A stretch of DNA of 64,000 nucleotides. It comes from a bacterium 1XD8-76 (lineage in GTDB: Bacteria; Bacillota; Clostridia; Lachnospirales; Lachnospiraceae). The position numbers and the translations under genes were made by a program. The stretch lies in assembly GCA_003611955.1 (NCBI GenBank), contig RAZE01000005.1, positions 62,001-126,000 on the forward strand, in the 5' to 3' direction. Position 1 is the first letter of the stretch. The number at the start of each line of letters is the position of its first letter. The notes beneath the pieces were generated by a model. The model had not been told where the DNA came from. It made no database searches and worked only from the letters and a program-made list of their open reading frames with translations. Shown here piece by piece: positions 42,831 through 52,005 of the stretch.

Positions 42831-43913
42831 TTATTTGTGCTCCTCCTCAAACTTCCGCATGAACGCCACTAACGCCTCCACGCCCTCCTTCGGCATCGCG
42901 TTATAGATGGAAGCGCGCATACCGCCAACGGTCCTGTGTCCCTTCAGGTTCTCAAACCCTGCCTTCTTCGCCTCCGCCACAAACAGCGCATCCAACTCCG
43001 CATCCCCCGTCACAAACGGCACGTTCATCAGAGAACGATCCTCCTTTCTGACAGTCCCTTTGAACAGAGCGCTCTCATCCAGAAAATCGTAGAGTATCTT
43101 TGCTTTCTCCTCATTGCGGCGCTTCATCTCCTCCAGTCCGCCCATGGCCTTCAGCCATTTGAATACCTTGCCGCAGATATAGATACCGTAGCAGGGAGGC
43201 GTATTGTACAGAGAGTCATTGTCCGCATGCGTCTTAAACTTCATCATGGTAGGAGTACCGGGCAGCACCTCGTCGGAAATCAGATCCTCCCTGATGATCA
43301 CGATCTGCACGCCCGCAGGTCCCACGTTTTTCTGCACGCCCGCATAGATCACACCGTATTTTGTCACATCCACCGGCTCGGACAAAAAGCAGGAGGATAC
43401 ATCCGCCACAAGGATCTTTCCCTTCGTATTCGGCAGCGTATGGTACCTGGTGCCGTAGATTGTGTTGTTCTCACAGATATAGACATAGTCCAGATCGTCG
43501 GGGATATCCAGATCGGAGCAGTCCGGTATGTAGGAGAAAGTCTGATCCGCGGAGGATGCCAGTTCCAGGGCCTCCCCAAAGATCTTCGCCTCCTGATAAG
43601 CCTTCTTCGCCCACTGACCGGTCAGAATATAGCCCGCCTTTTTATTTTTCATCAGGTTCATCGGCACGGACGCAAAAAGAAGACTTGCGCCGCCCTGCAG
43701 AAACAGTACCTTGTAGTTATCGGGAATGTTCATCAGCTCCCGCAGATCCGCCTCCGCCTCTTTGATGATCTTATCATACACTTTGGAGCGATGGCTCATC
43801 TCCATCACGGACATCCCGCATCCCTCGTAGTCCAACATCTCATCAGCCGCTTCTCTCAGCACTTCCTCCGGAAGCACCGCAGGGCCGGCCGAAAAATTAT
43901 ATACTCTCGCCAT
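42831..43913 (-). CDS. serC: Phosphoserine aminotransferase
   Basis: A 360-residue PLP enzyme starting MARVYNFSAGPAVLPEEVL. The PLP lysine is Lys195 in IYAGVQKNVGPAG; FLQGGASLLFASVPMN and NTPPCYGIYICG are also typical. It makes phosphoserine from phosphohydroxypyruvate and glutamate. GGGAGG precedes the ATG. Confidence 0.96.
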   Translation of the reverse strand: MARVYNFSAGPAVLPEEVLREAADEMLDYEGCGMSVMEMSHRSKVYDKIIKEAEADLRELMNIPDNYKVLFLQGGASLLFASVPMNLMKNKKAGYILTGQWAKKAYQEAKIFGEALELASSADQTFSYIPDCSDLDIPDDLDYVYICENNTIYGTRYHTLPNTKGKILVADVSSCFLSEPVDVTKYGVIYAGVQKNVGPAGVQIVIIREDLISDEVLPGTPTMMKFKTHADNDSLYNTPPCYGIYICGKVFKWLKAMGGLEEMKRRNEEKAKILYDFLDESALFKGTVRKEDRSLMNVPFVTGDAELDALFVAEAKKAGFENLKGHRTVGGMRASIYNAMPKEGVEALVAFMRKFEEEHK

Positions 43914-43969
43914 GGTTATTCCTCCCGTCTTTTTCGGTTCACATACAACAGAATCTTCGTCAAATATTT

Positions 43970-43998
43970 ATTCTACCTTTTCAAAACGGAGAAGTCAA
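43970..43998 (-). promoter_or_regulatory. Promoter of serC-serA
   Basis: Minus strand TTGACT (43993-43998), 17-base spacer, TAGAAT (43970-43975), 57 bases before serC, just past the end of the L,D-transpeptidase gene. Confidence 0.65.
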
Positions 43999-44001
43999 CT
44001 C

Positions 44002-45456
44002 CTATTCCTGTTGTTCTTTCTCGTAGTACAGTATCACCGGCATACCGATCTCCGCCAGCCCGTAAACTTTCTCCGCCGCCTCAAAGGGCAGATTGATGCA
44101 TCCGTGGGACCCCTCCCGCTTATAGATATCGCCGCCGAAGACATCGCGCCAGAGCGCGTCATGTATCCCCACGCCGCCCTTCACCGGCATCCAGTAATTC
44201 ACGTGGGAGGCATACCCGGGCCCCCGCAGGATCCTGTTCTCCTGTTTTCCATATATGTAATAGATCCCCTCCGGCGTCCCCCTGCGGCGCATCATATTGC
44301 CGGTGACGACAGGTGTTTCCACTTCCGCCTCCCCGTCCAGGTAGAACCACAGCCTCTGCTTTGTCATATTGATCTCGATATAGGTGTCTCCTATATCGTC
44401 CTCCCCCCTCGCGTAGGCTTCCCGGAGATAGGACGGAACGTGAGTCTCGCTCTTTCGCTCCGCAAGCGCCTCGCTGAGCCATTTCACTTCCGCTTTCCTG
44501 TCCAGCTGCGTCCCGTAATTCCCTTTTTCCAGCGTGACCACACCACCGCCCGTCATCGTGAACTCTCTGGGCTTTCCGTACGTGTCATAGGTATCGGCCA
44601 GTTTTTCTATCGCCGCCTCGGTCTTTTCCTGGTCCCAATAAAATCTGCCCTCCTCATCCCGCAAAAAGGACAGCTCTTCTCCCTCCTCCGCCGCCAGCAG
44701 AGACACCAGAGTTTTCCGGTCAAACCGCACCTTTTCCGCCCCCATATCATAGATGATCTCAAAATCCAGAAATTCCTGCAGCTCCCGGTATAGTTCCTCC
44801 TGCTGCCTTTCCGACTCATCCGTCTTTTCGTCATAATAGCAGGCATCCGAGAGCAGGATACTGTTTTCTCCGGACTCTATCGCGTCTATACACTCATACA
44901 GCGCCCTGTCCGTATCCAACCGTCTCTTCTTTCCGTCATAGAGGCGCAGTCCCTCCTCGTCCCTCTCGATCCGGACACAGTTCTCCCTGCCCTTCTCCGC
45001 CTGCACGATCTCTTCCGACAAAAACGCCTCCTCGAACTTCGCCTTCCCTTCCTCCGCAAAAACTATGGCGGGTTCCAGCTCATAGCCGCCCTCCTGCAGA
45101 AACAGATTCCGGATCCACAAGAGCGGTCTCTGGTCCTGCAGCAGCTGTCTCAGCCCCTTCTCGTAGTCCAGCTTCACGGTTCGCTCATCCAGCACAAAAT
45201 AACTGCTGACCCGCTCCTCCTCCGACAGCTCTGCCCCCTCATAGCAGGGGTAGATCACGGTGATCCCCGGCTCCGGCTGCTTCCCCAACAGTTCTGCATT
45301 GACTTCCTCCACGGTCTTCCCCGTACAGTACACCCCGTTGATCCAGGTGCCGAGCGAAAACCCGTCCATATAATAACAGGCGATTCCCAGATAGGCGCCC
45401 GCGCACAACAATAGAAACAGAATAACGATACAGCGTATTTTTTTCCCTGTCTTCAT
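44002..45456 (-). CDS. L,D-transpeptidase (YkuD) with N-terminal peptidoglycan-binding domains
   Basis: A 484-residue exported protein anchored by one N-terminal helix (about residues 7-28, no lipobox or clear cleavage site). The middle 300 residues resemble tandem PG_binding_4 domains. The catalytic YkuD domain at the C-terminus has His432 in GIHDALW and Cys453 in SHGCINLP. These enzymes make 3-3 peptidoglycan cross-links on the outer face of the membrane. ATG 45454-45456 has AGAGGATC upstream. Confidence 0.92.
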   Translation of the reverse strand: MKTGKKIRCIVILFLLLCAGAYLGIACYYMDGFSLGTWINGVYCTGKTVEEVNAELLGKQPEPGITVIYPCYEGAELSEEERVSSYFVLDERTVKLDYEKGLRQLLQDQRPLLWIRNLFLQEGGYELEPAIVFAEEGKAKFEEAFLSEEIVQAEKGRENCVRIERDEEGLRLYDGKKRRLDTDRALYECIDAIESGENSILLSDACYYDEKTDESERQQEELYRELQEFLDFEIIYDMGAEKVRFDRKTLVSLLAAEEGEELSFLRDEEGRFYWDQEKTEAAIEKLADTYDTYGKPREFTMTGGGVVTLEKGNYGTQLDRKAEVKWLSEALAERKSETHVPSYLREAYARGEDDIGDTYIEINMTKQRLWFYLDGEAEVETPVVTGNMMRRRGTPEGIYYIYGKQENRILRGPGYASHVNYWMPVKGGVGIHDALWRDVFGGDIYKREGSHGCINLPFEAAEKVYGLAEIGMPVILYYEKEQQE

Positions 45457-45559
45457 AAATGATCCTCTTTTGTTCCCAACGATATCTGACAACATTATAG
45501 CAGATATTCCAAAATATAGTATACCTTATTCGGAAAACTCCGAAAGTAACATTTGTCTC

Positions 45560-45588
45560 TTGAGCTGTAACAGCGCCCAAAATAAACT
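45560..45588 (+). promoter_or_regulatory. Possible promoter of the cupin PGI-HPS-PHI operon
   Basis: TTGAGC (45560-45565), 17-base spacer, TAAACT (45583-45588), 23 bases before the ATG. No recognisable cre or RpiR palindrome is obvious here. Confidence 0.4.
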
Positions 45589-45611
45589 GCTGCTCAAGGA
45601 GGAAAAATATC

Positions 45612-46421
45612 ATGAAAATCTTACACTCAGGTCTTCCCGTTTTCATGCGGGATACCGACGGCACACTATCTTTCGAGGACGGACTTATCTGTGACGGCTC
45701 CTCCTCAAAAACCGTCGGTCAGATGGAAGGACTCATCCGAAATCCCGATTCCATCGACAGAGAGGAGCGGATGTATGAGGCGTACCGCAATATCCGTTTC
45801 CCGGAACACGAAAGTTTATTTCATCGTTACGATTTCCGCTATGACATCACCGTGATACAGCCCGGTACGGTAAATGGCGAATTCAAAAAAACTTCCGGCC
45901 ATTATCACGGTTATATAGCGGGCGGTCTTCACCCCTACCCGGAAGTCTACGAAGTGATCCACGGCGAGATCTTATTTATCCTGCAAAAATCACATAACTT
46001 CGACAGGGACGAAGAACCCGTTATCGAGGAACTGAAAGCAGTCCATGTGAAGGAAGGCAAATCCATCATTATACCGCCCTATTGCGGACACGGCTCTATC
46101 AACCCGACGGACGGCATCTCCATGTTCAGCAACCTTGCCGTCGTCTCCTGTCCTCTGCACTACGGACCGGTTCAGAAAAAGCACGGCCTCGCCGCCTGCG
46201 CTATAAAAGCCAAAGACAGCTTTCGAGTGATACCAAATGAAAACTACCACAATCTTCCCCCTGTCAAATTATGCAGACCGGTGGAAGAACCTTCTCTCGG
46301 TATCGCTTTCGGCGTCCCCTGTTACAATACCTTTTTATCCCATCCGGAGCGCTACGATTTTCTTTTGCATCCGGATTCTTACATGGACACAATAAATCAG
46401 ATGACGGAGGAGGTATCCTGA
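45612..46421 (+). CDS. Cupin-type glucose-6-phosphate isomerase family protein
   Basis: A 269-residue cupin. The metal-site region TSGHYHGYIAGG, HPYPEVYEVIHGE and PPYCGHGSINP match the archaeal-type (cupin) phosphoglucose isomerase family. That enzyme interconverts glucose 6-phosphate and fructose 6-phosphate. It is the first gene of a three-gene operon; AAGGAGG precedes its ATG and its stop overlaps the next start (TGATG). In Bacteria this type is uncommon; in this setting it may act on a related sugar phosphate. Confidence 0.8.
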   Translation: MKILHSGLPVFMRDTDGTLSFEDGLICDGSSSKTVGQMEGLIRNPDSIDREERMYEAYRNIRFPEHESLFHRYDFRYDITVIQPGTVNGEFKKTSGHYHGYIAGGLHPYPEVYEVIHGEILFILQKSHNFDRDEEPVIEELKAVHVKEGKSIIIPPYCGHGSINPTDGISMFSNLAVVSCPLHYGPVQKKHGLAACAIKAKDSFRVIPNENYHNLPPVKLCRPVEEPSLGIAFGVPCYNTFLSHPERYDFLLHPDSYMDTINQMTEEVS

Positions 46422-47050
46422 TGAAATTACAGATTGCGGTTGATATCGCCGACAGCAAAAAAATCATGGAAATTGCAGAACAGATAGCGGATATCATCGA
46501 TATTTTTGAAGTGGGAACACCGGCCATCATGAAGGAGGGAATGCTCCCGGTTAAAATGTTAAAAAAAGCGTATCCCGACATGACGGTTCTGGCCGACAGC
46601 AAGATCGTAGACGGCGGCGCAATAGAGTGTAAAGATATATGCGAATGCGGCGCCGATATCGTTACCGTTCTCGCGCTGGCGGACAGCGCCACGATAAAAG
46701 AAGTCGTAAAAACGGCGCATCAATACGGGAGAAAAGTACTTGCCGATCTGTTGTGCGTGACCGATATCCCGGCGCGCTCCAGGGAACTGATCGAGATGGG
46801 GGTCGACTATATCGGCGTGCACACAGGAGTGGATATGCAGCAGGAGGGACGCACTCCTCTCGCGGATCTGAGAGAGTTGATCCGCGCTGTGGGAACTGAC
46901 TGTTCGGCTGTAGCGGGCGGCGTCAATCTCCGTTCTCTGCCGGACTACGCAGCAGAAAATCCGGAGATCATCATCGCCGGCAGCGCGCTGTACAAAGCAG
47001 ACGATGTCCGGAAGGCTGTGCTTCAAATGAAGGAGGTAATGCACTCATGA
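46421..47050 (+). CDS. 3-hexulose-6-phosphate synthase family protein
   Basis: A 209-residue TIM-barrel protein of the HPS/KGPDC (OMP decarboxylase superfamily) group. MKLQIAVDIADSKKIMEIAE, DIFEVGTPAIMKEG and VLADSKIVDGG, which holds the superfamily D-x-K-x-x-D motif, are followed by GVDYIGVHTGVD and AVAGGV. HPS condenses ribulose 5-phosphate with formaldehyde or runs in reverse. The neighbouring isomerase favours HPS over 3-keto-L-gulonate-6-phosphate decarboxylase. The start overlaps the cupin stop by one base; GGAGGAGG is upstream. Confidence 0.85.
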   Translation: MKLQIAVDIADSKKIMEIAEQIADIIDIFEVGTPAIMKEGMLPVKMLKKAYPDMTVLADSKIVDGGAIECKDICECGADIVTVLALADSATIKEVVKTAHQYGRKVLADLLCVTDIPARSRELIEMGVDYIGVHTGVDMQQEGRTPLADLRELIRAVGTDCSAVAGGVNLRSLPDYAAENPEIIIAGSALYKADDVRKAVLQMKEVMHS

Positions 47051-47610
47051 CAACAAAAGAAATCTTATTGACGATCACCGATGAGCTGACGGACTGTTTT
47101 GCTGATCTAAAGGAAGAACAGCTGTCCGAACTGGAAGAAAAAATACGGAAAGCGAACAAAATATTTGTCGCCGGAGCAGGGCGCTCACTGATGATGATCC
47201 GCGGCTTCGCCATGCGGCTGATGCACATGGGGTACAGATCCTATGTGGTGGGCGAAACCTCCACTCCCGCTCTGGAAGCCGGGGATCTGCTCATCATCGC
47301 TTCCGGAAGCGGCAATACGGAAACCCTGACCGTCATCGCCGACAAATGCAAACGTCTCGGCGGCGTACTCGCGCTGATCACCACTATGCCGGATTCCCAT
47401 ATCGGAAAGAAGGCCGACTGTATCGTCCATGTACCCGCCGCCACCACCAAAAACAGCGCCAATACCAGGCGCTCCATTCAGCCCGGCGCCAATACATTCG
47501 AGCAGTCTGTGCTGCTTCTGGGGGATGCCGTCATCATCCGGATGATGAGCGGAAAAACAATGGATGCAAACAACGAAAAACTTATGAAACTGCACGCAAA
47601 TCTTGAGTGA
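47047..47610 (+). CDS. 6-phospho-3-hexuloisomerase family protein (SIS domain)
   Basis: A 187-residue SIS-domain protein with KIFVAGAGRSLMMIRGFAMR, IIASGSGNTETL and the PHI-type tail SIQPGANTFEQSVLLLGDAV. PHI converts hexulose 6-phosphate to fructose 6-phosphate, the reaction after HPS. It overlaps the HPS gene by 4 bases (ATGA). Confidence 0.9.
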   Translation: MTTKEILLTITDELTDCFADLKEEQLSELEEKIRKANKIFVAGAGRSLMMIRGFAMRLMHMGYRSYVVGETSTPALEAGDLLIIASGSGNTETLTVIADKCKRLGGVLALITTMPDSHIGKKADCIVHVPAATTKNSANTRRSIQPGANTFEQSVLLLGDAVIIRMMSGKTMDANNEKLMKLHANLE

Positions 47611-47639
47611 ACATTTTTCAACGAAAAAGGACAAAAAGT

Positions 47640-47667
47640 CCGCCGGATCAGCTATGAGATTCGGCGG
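47640..47667 (-). terminator. Terminator after the rpiR-type gene
   Basis: CCGCCG (47640-47645) / CGGCGG (47662-47667). On the minus strand it is followed by ACTTTTTG. The stem overlaps the last codons and the stop of the regulator. It lies in the convergent gap with the hexuloisomerase gene. Confidence 0.6.
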
Positions 47668-48377
47668 GCTAATATTTCTATCAGAAAGATAACAGGCACC
47701 TGCGTAGTAAGGTTGCAGTAGGGATCCGTCTTTTTCTCCGCCAGATGATAAGAGATATTCATGTCTGCCATTCTGGCAACAGTGGAACCGGAATTGTTTG
47801 TAATGCTGAGAACTTTGCAGTTATGGCTCTGAAAGTTCCGCAGCAGATCGATGACCGGCCTGGACTCGCCGGAGACCGACAGGGCGATGACAAGTACATT
47901 GCCCTGCATATCCCGCAGCAGCGGATAATAGGGATCTTCAATACTGGACGAAAATTTCCCGAAATTGGAAAAATACCTTGCACCGTAAGCGCCAAGCGTT
48001 CCGGAAGCGCCCATTCCCACAAAGTAGACTCTCTCCGACCGCCGGATCATGGCAACGGCCTTCTCGATCATTTCTTCAAACGCTCCTGTACAGGTGCGTT
48101 TAAAATACTGAAGAATTTCCTCCACATCGCCGCCTGGGGGAGTCAACAATTTCTCCCCCAGCATCCTGCGTATCTTCTCCTTAAATTCAGAGTATCCACT
48201 GCAGCCTGTCTTTTCGCAGAACCTTAAAACGGTGGCAGTGGAGACATAGTTTTCGCGGGCCAGGTCCCGGATAGTCAGATAGGCGGCCTTTTCCTTGTTG
48301 GCAATAATATATTTATAGATAGCCAGCTCTGTCTCGCTGAATCTCTGAATATGTTCGTAAGAAAATAAATCATCCAT
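47652..48377 (-). CDS. RpiR-family transcriptional regulator
   Basis: A 241-residue regulator. The N-terminal helix-turn-helix (LTIRDLARENYVSTATVLRF) is followed by a SIS domain (RVYFVGMGASGTLGAYGARY, IALSVSGESRPVIDLL) that binds sugar phosphates. It is the last gene of the minus-strand sugar transcript, 3 bases after the aldo/keto reductase, and faces the hexuloisomerase operon, so it is a good candidate to control one or both. Confidence 0.9.
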   Translation of the reverse strand: MDDLFSYEHIQRFSETELAIYKYIIANKEKAAYLTIRDLARENYVSTATVLRFCEKTGCSGYSEFKEKIRRMLGEKLLTPPGGDVEEILQYFKRTCTGAFEEMIEKAVAMIRRSERVYFVGMGASGTLGAYGARYFSNFGKFSSSIEDPYYPLLRDMQGNVLVIALSVSGESRPVIDLLRNFQSHNCKVLSITNNSGSTVARMADMNISYHLAEKKTDPYCNLTTQVPVIFLIEILARRIS

Positions 48378-48380
48378 GGT

Positions 48381-49373
48381 TCACGCCTGTTTTAATATCT
48401 CATCGATCCGTTTCCGTTCGTCCTCCGTGAAATCCATCTTCTCCATAAAACCTATATTCTCTCTCAACTGTTCCCAGTTTCTCGCGCCGGAAATAACGGA
48501 AACGCTTTCTTCTCTTGCCATGATCCACGCCAACGCCATCTGCGACAGAGCCTGTCCCCTTTCCTCCGCCAGCTCATTCAGCTTTTTCGCTTTCTCAATA
48601 TTTTCTTCCGTGATCAGAGAGTCCTGTCTATGGAAGGTTCCTCTGGCCGCCCTGCTGCCGACAGTGATACCGTCAAAATACTTCTTTGTGAGAAGCCCCT
48701 GCGCCAGCGGTGAAAAGCACACTGCGCCCATCCCCTCCTCCTTCAGAACATCGTACAGTCCATCTTCCACCCAGCGGTCAAACATCGAATAGGACGGCTG
48801 ATGCACCAGGAGATGTACTCCCATTTCTTTTAAAATAGCGCTCGCCCTTTTTGTCTCCTGCGCCGAATAATTGCTGACGCCCACATACAGCGCTTTTCCC
48901 TGGCGGACGATCTGAGCCAGCGCATCCATCGTCTCCTCCATGGGCGTCTCCGGATCCGGTCTGTGATGATAAAAAATATCCACATAGTCCAGTTTCATTC
49001 TCTTTAAACTCTGATCCAGACTTGCCGTCAGATATTTCTTCGACCCCCAGTTTCCATAAGGCCCCGGCCACATGTCATATCCCGCCTTTGAACTGATCAG
49101 CATCTCATCCCGGTAAGGTCTCAGATCCTTTTCCATGATCCTTCCGAAGGTCTCCTCCCCGCTGCCATACGGGGGACCGTAATTATTTGCAAGGTCAAAA
49201 TGTGTAATACCGTTGTCAAAAGCTTTCCTCACCGTCTCCCTGCAGGTTTCAAACTCGTTGATTCCGCCGAAATTCTGCCAGAATCCCAACGATATCACCG
49301 GGAAAAGCAGGCCGCTTTTTCCGCATCTCCTGTACTTCATTGTCTCATATCTCGCATTGTCTGCCTGATACAT
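48381..49373 (-). CDS. Aldo/keto reductase, YghZ (AKR14)-like
   Basis: A 330-residue NADPH-dependent reductase. The tetrad is visible as Asp in FDLANNYG, Tyr in the same motif, Lys in ISSKAGYDMWPGPYG and His in IFYHHRPDPETP. The SSKAG...WPGPYG...S sequence is typical of YghZ, which reduces L-glyceraldehyde 3-phosphate and methylglyoxal in E. coli. AAAGGAGA precedes the ATG. It sits between the sensor kinase and rpiR genes. Confidence 0.85.
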   Translation of the reverse strand: MYQADNARYETMKYRRCGKSGLLFPVISLGFWQNFGGINEFETCRETVRKAFDNGITHFDLANNYGPPYGSGEETFGRIMEKDLRPYRDEMLISSKAGYDMWPGPYGNWGSKKYLTASLDQSLKRMKLDYVDIFYHHRPDPETPMEETMDALAQIVRQGKALYVGVSNYSAQETKRASAILKEMGVHLLVHQPSYSMFDRWVEDGLYDVLKEEGMGAVCFSPLAQGLLTKKYFDGITVGSRAARGTFHRQDSLITEENIEKAKKLNELAEERGQALSQMALAWIMAREESVSVISGARNWEQLRENIGFMEKMDFTEDERKRIDEILKQA

Positions 49374-49394
49374 TATTTTCTCCTTTCCTGAAGA

Positions 49395-51161
49395 TCACAC
49401 GATGCCCTTCGGCACTCTGATCTTAATCACTGTTCCCAAATCTGATTTACTGTATATCTTTATTCCATACGGTTCTCCAAAGTGCAGACGCACCCTGAGA
49501 TTCGTATTAAACAGGCCGATATGTCCTTCCCCGGTTTTTCCTTCTTCCAGGAGAATCCTCAGCTCGCTCAGCCGGCCTCCGGAGATTCCGACCCCGTTAT
49601 CCATCACACATATCAAAACCTCATCACCGAGATTCCTCACCCGGAGCTTTATTTTTCCCGCCTGCTTCATTTCACTTCTGGCAAGCAGTCCGTGCTGAAT
49701 CGCATTTTCGATCAGGGGCTGCAAAAAAAGTTTCGGCACTCTCACATCCATACAGCCGTCTTCCCTGTCGCACACCACTTCAAAGAAATCGCCAAACCGC
49801 ATCTTCTGAATCTGAATATATTTTTCGGCTATACGAAGTTCATCCTGCAGACGCACCAGATCTTCCCCCTCCGAGAGACTGTAATGCAAAATATCACTCA
49901 GATTTTCAATCATCTGGTTCGCCGGACAGTACCCTTTCGCAGCCTCCATCACTTTCCAGTAGATCGTTTCCATCGTATTGTAGAGAAAGTGGGGATTTAT
50001 CTGCATCTGCAGCGCCTTGATCTCCGCCCTCTCCAGCTGGATCTGTTTCTCGTAATCCTGAACGATCGCCCGCCTGTGCTGCTCAAAAATTTTCAGAACA
50101 CTCTGGAAAAAATAATCGTATTCCTCCCCTATCTGATGCAGTTCTTCCGGATATTCGCCGCTCTCCTCATAATAGTCAATAATGGAGGCAACCTGACTTT
50201 GAAGCGTGTAGCGTCTCCGCGTCATGATCCACGACAAAATGATTCCCAGTACGGCAGTGGAGATCATCACGCAGAATATCATCCCGAGCATGGGCATCGC
50301 CAGTTTCAGTTCCTCCGAGATCGGCGCCAGAAACAGATACGTAAGCCCGAGATGTTCGTTTTCCATTCTGTAAGCGATATACCAGCTGTTTCCCGCACGG
50401 ATAAACGTCTCTTCCTCGCCGGAAACCAGCATGTTCCTGAGCAGCGTCTCGTCTACCCCCGGAATTTCCTGTGCCGCAAACAGTATTTCCCCCGTTCTGT
50501 AGCCGACATAAATGCTCTGCGCATCATCATCCACATATCGCTTTAACCTTTCGTTCACCTTATCGACCAGAAAATTCAGCGTGACGATGCCGTAATTCGC
50601 ATGGTTTTTGGATGTATAATATTTTCTTGATATCGAAACAACTTCCGTATCCTTCTTTTCAAAATAATACTGTTTCAGCGAACGCCTTATCACATCCGGC
50701 ATCTCCTCTTCCCCGTTCACCATCTCCAGCCATTCTTTATCGAAAAAGTCTGAGATCGGGACAAGCCCCTGCTCCGACAGAATGACCTTATCATAATTCA
50801 CATAGTAGATGTACGCCGAATGCAGATACAGCTTTGTATAGACAGGCGTGCTGACAAAAGTGCGTATCAATTCCTGATCTCTGCTCTCCGTATAAGTATA
50901 GGTCTCATTAGACAGAAGTCTCTTCAATATGATCATGATTTGCGTATTGGGCCACATCGAATACATATAGTAATCCATATCCCCCACCATCTCGCTTATA
51001 TTGTCATCAGCCAGCTGCAGCGCGTGCATATACTCCTCTCTGCTGTTGCGATGCTCGCTTCTCAACAGAAAAACCGTCATCAAAATTCCCAGAAGTCCGG
51101 TTACGACAATAACAGGAAAAACCATATTCCTATAATATTTGATCCACTCATTTCTTTTCAT
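49395..51161 (-). CDS. Sensor histidine kinase, YesM/LytS-like
   Basis: A 588-residue membrane kinase. One helix near residues 12-32 and another near 290-315 flank a sensory extracellular domain of about 250 residues. The His_kinase box is IKALQMQINPHFLYNTMETI, then HATPase motifs PLIENAIQHGL and VMDNGVGI. It overlaps its response regulator by 4 bases. YesMN pairs regulate nearby sugar ABC transporters, and the CUT1 genes are just upstream. Confidence 0.92.
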   Translation of the reverse strand: MKRNEWIKYYRNMVFPVIVVTGLLGILMTVFLLRSEHRNSREEYMHALQLADDNISEMVGDMDYYMYSMWPNTQIMIILKRLLSNETYTYTESRDQELIRTFVSTPVYTKLYLHSAYIYYVNYDKVILSEQGLVPISDFFDKEWLEMVNGEEEMPDVIRRSLKQYYFEKKDTEVVSISRKYYTSKNHANYGIVTLNFLVDKVNERLKRYVDDDAQSIYVGYRTGEILFAAQEIPGVDETLLRNMLVSGEEETFIRAGNSWYIAYRMENEHLGLTYLFLAPISEELKLAMPMLGMIFCVMISTAVLGIILSWIMTRRRYTLQSQVASIIDYYEESGEYPEELHQIGEEYDYFFQSVLKIFEQHRRAIVQDYEKQIQLERAEIKALQMQINPHFLYNTMETIYWKVMEAAKGYCPANQMIENLSDILHYSLSEGEDLVRLQDELRIAEKYIQIQKMRFGDFFEVVCDREDGCMDVRVPKLFLQPLIENAIQHGLLARSEMKQAGKIKLRVRNLGDEVLICVMDNGVGISGGRLSELRILLEEGKTGEGHIGLFNTNLRVRLHFGEPYGIKIYSKSDLGTVIKIRVPKGIV

Positions 51162-51925
51162 TCCTGTTTTTGTCCCTTATTTCTGTAATCCCTCGGGCTC
51201 ATCCCATAAAATTTTCTGAATGCCCTCGTGAAGTTTTTTGAATTATTGTACCCGACTCTCTCGCTGATCTCATAGATCTTTCCATAAGTTTCCGACAACA
51301 GCCTGGCCGCCTCCTGCAGCCTTACTCTCTGCACATATTCCGAAAAGCTCATACCCGCCTCCGCACTGAACAGTACGCTCAGATAGGAGGAACTGAGATT
51401 CACATGAGCCGCGGCATCCGCAAGCTTGATCTCCGCATAGTTTTTTTCTATATATTCTTTTACCTCTCTGATGATCTTTCCCTTATAGTCAAACCCTGTG
51501 TTGTCGTACAGGTTTCCGGTTTCAGACTTTTTACTCCCGTCCTCCGAATCCAGCTCCTTTTTCAGCCGCTCAAACAGTTCCGCTATCTTTCTATAGTCCG
51601 TGGGTTTTAATATATAGTCATAAACCCCCAGCTGCAGTCCTCTTCTCGCATACTCAAATTCGTTGTATGCGCTGAGAAGTATAATCTTTCCGGAAAAATC
51701 ACATTTTTTTAACTGTTCTATCAGCTTCAGCCCATCCATAACAGGCATTTTAATATCTGTCATCAATACATCGATGGGTTTTTCATCTTCCTCGATTATT
51801 TTCAGCGCCTGTTCGCCGTTTCTGGCCTGGCCGACTACCTGAAAGCCCAGCTCTGCCCACGGAAAAAAATTAGCAAGTCCATTTCGTATCCCCACTTCGT
51901 CATCCACAATCAGTAAACGATACAT
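51158..51925 (-). CDS. Response regulator with AraC-type DNA-binding domain, YesN-like
   Basis: A 255-residue regulator. The receiver domain has VDDEVGIRNGL and phosphoacceptor Asp in LMTDIKMPVMDGL. The C-terminal AraC pair of HTHs is LADAAAHVNLSSSYLSVLFS and ISERVGYNNSKNFTRAFRKF ending in GMSPRDYR. It is 80 bases downstream of the permease genes. It probably activates the upstream transporter operon. GGTAT repeats in 55,143-55,395 are possible target sites. Confidence 0.93.
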   Translation of the reverse strand: MYRLLIVDDEVGIRNGLANFFPWAELGFQVVGQARNGEQALKIIEEDEKPIDVLMTDIKMPVMDGLKLIEQLKKCDFSGKIILLSAYNEFEYARRGLQLGVYDYILKPTDYRKIAELFERLKKELDSEDGSKKSETGNLYDNTGFDYKGKIIREVKEYIEKNYAEIKLADAAAHVNLSSSYLSVLFSAEAGMSFSEYVQRVRLQEAARLLSETYGKIYEISERVGYNNSKNFTRAFRKFYGMSPRDYRNKGQKQE

Positions 51926-52005
51926 TCTATACCTCTCGTTCTGAAAATTTACTTTTCATTTTAGCATGGAATCACCATTCCCACAACTGAGCCGCCTTTC
52001 CTTTT

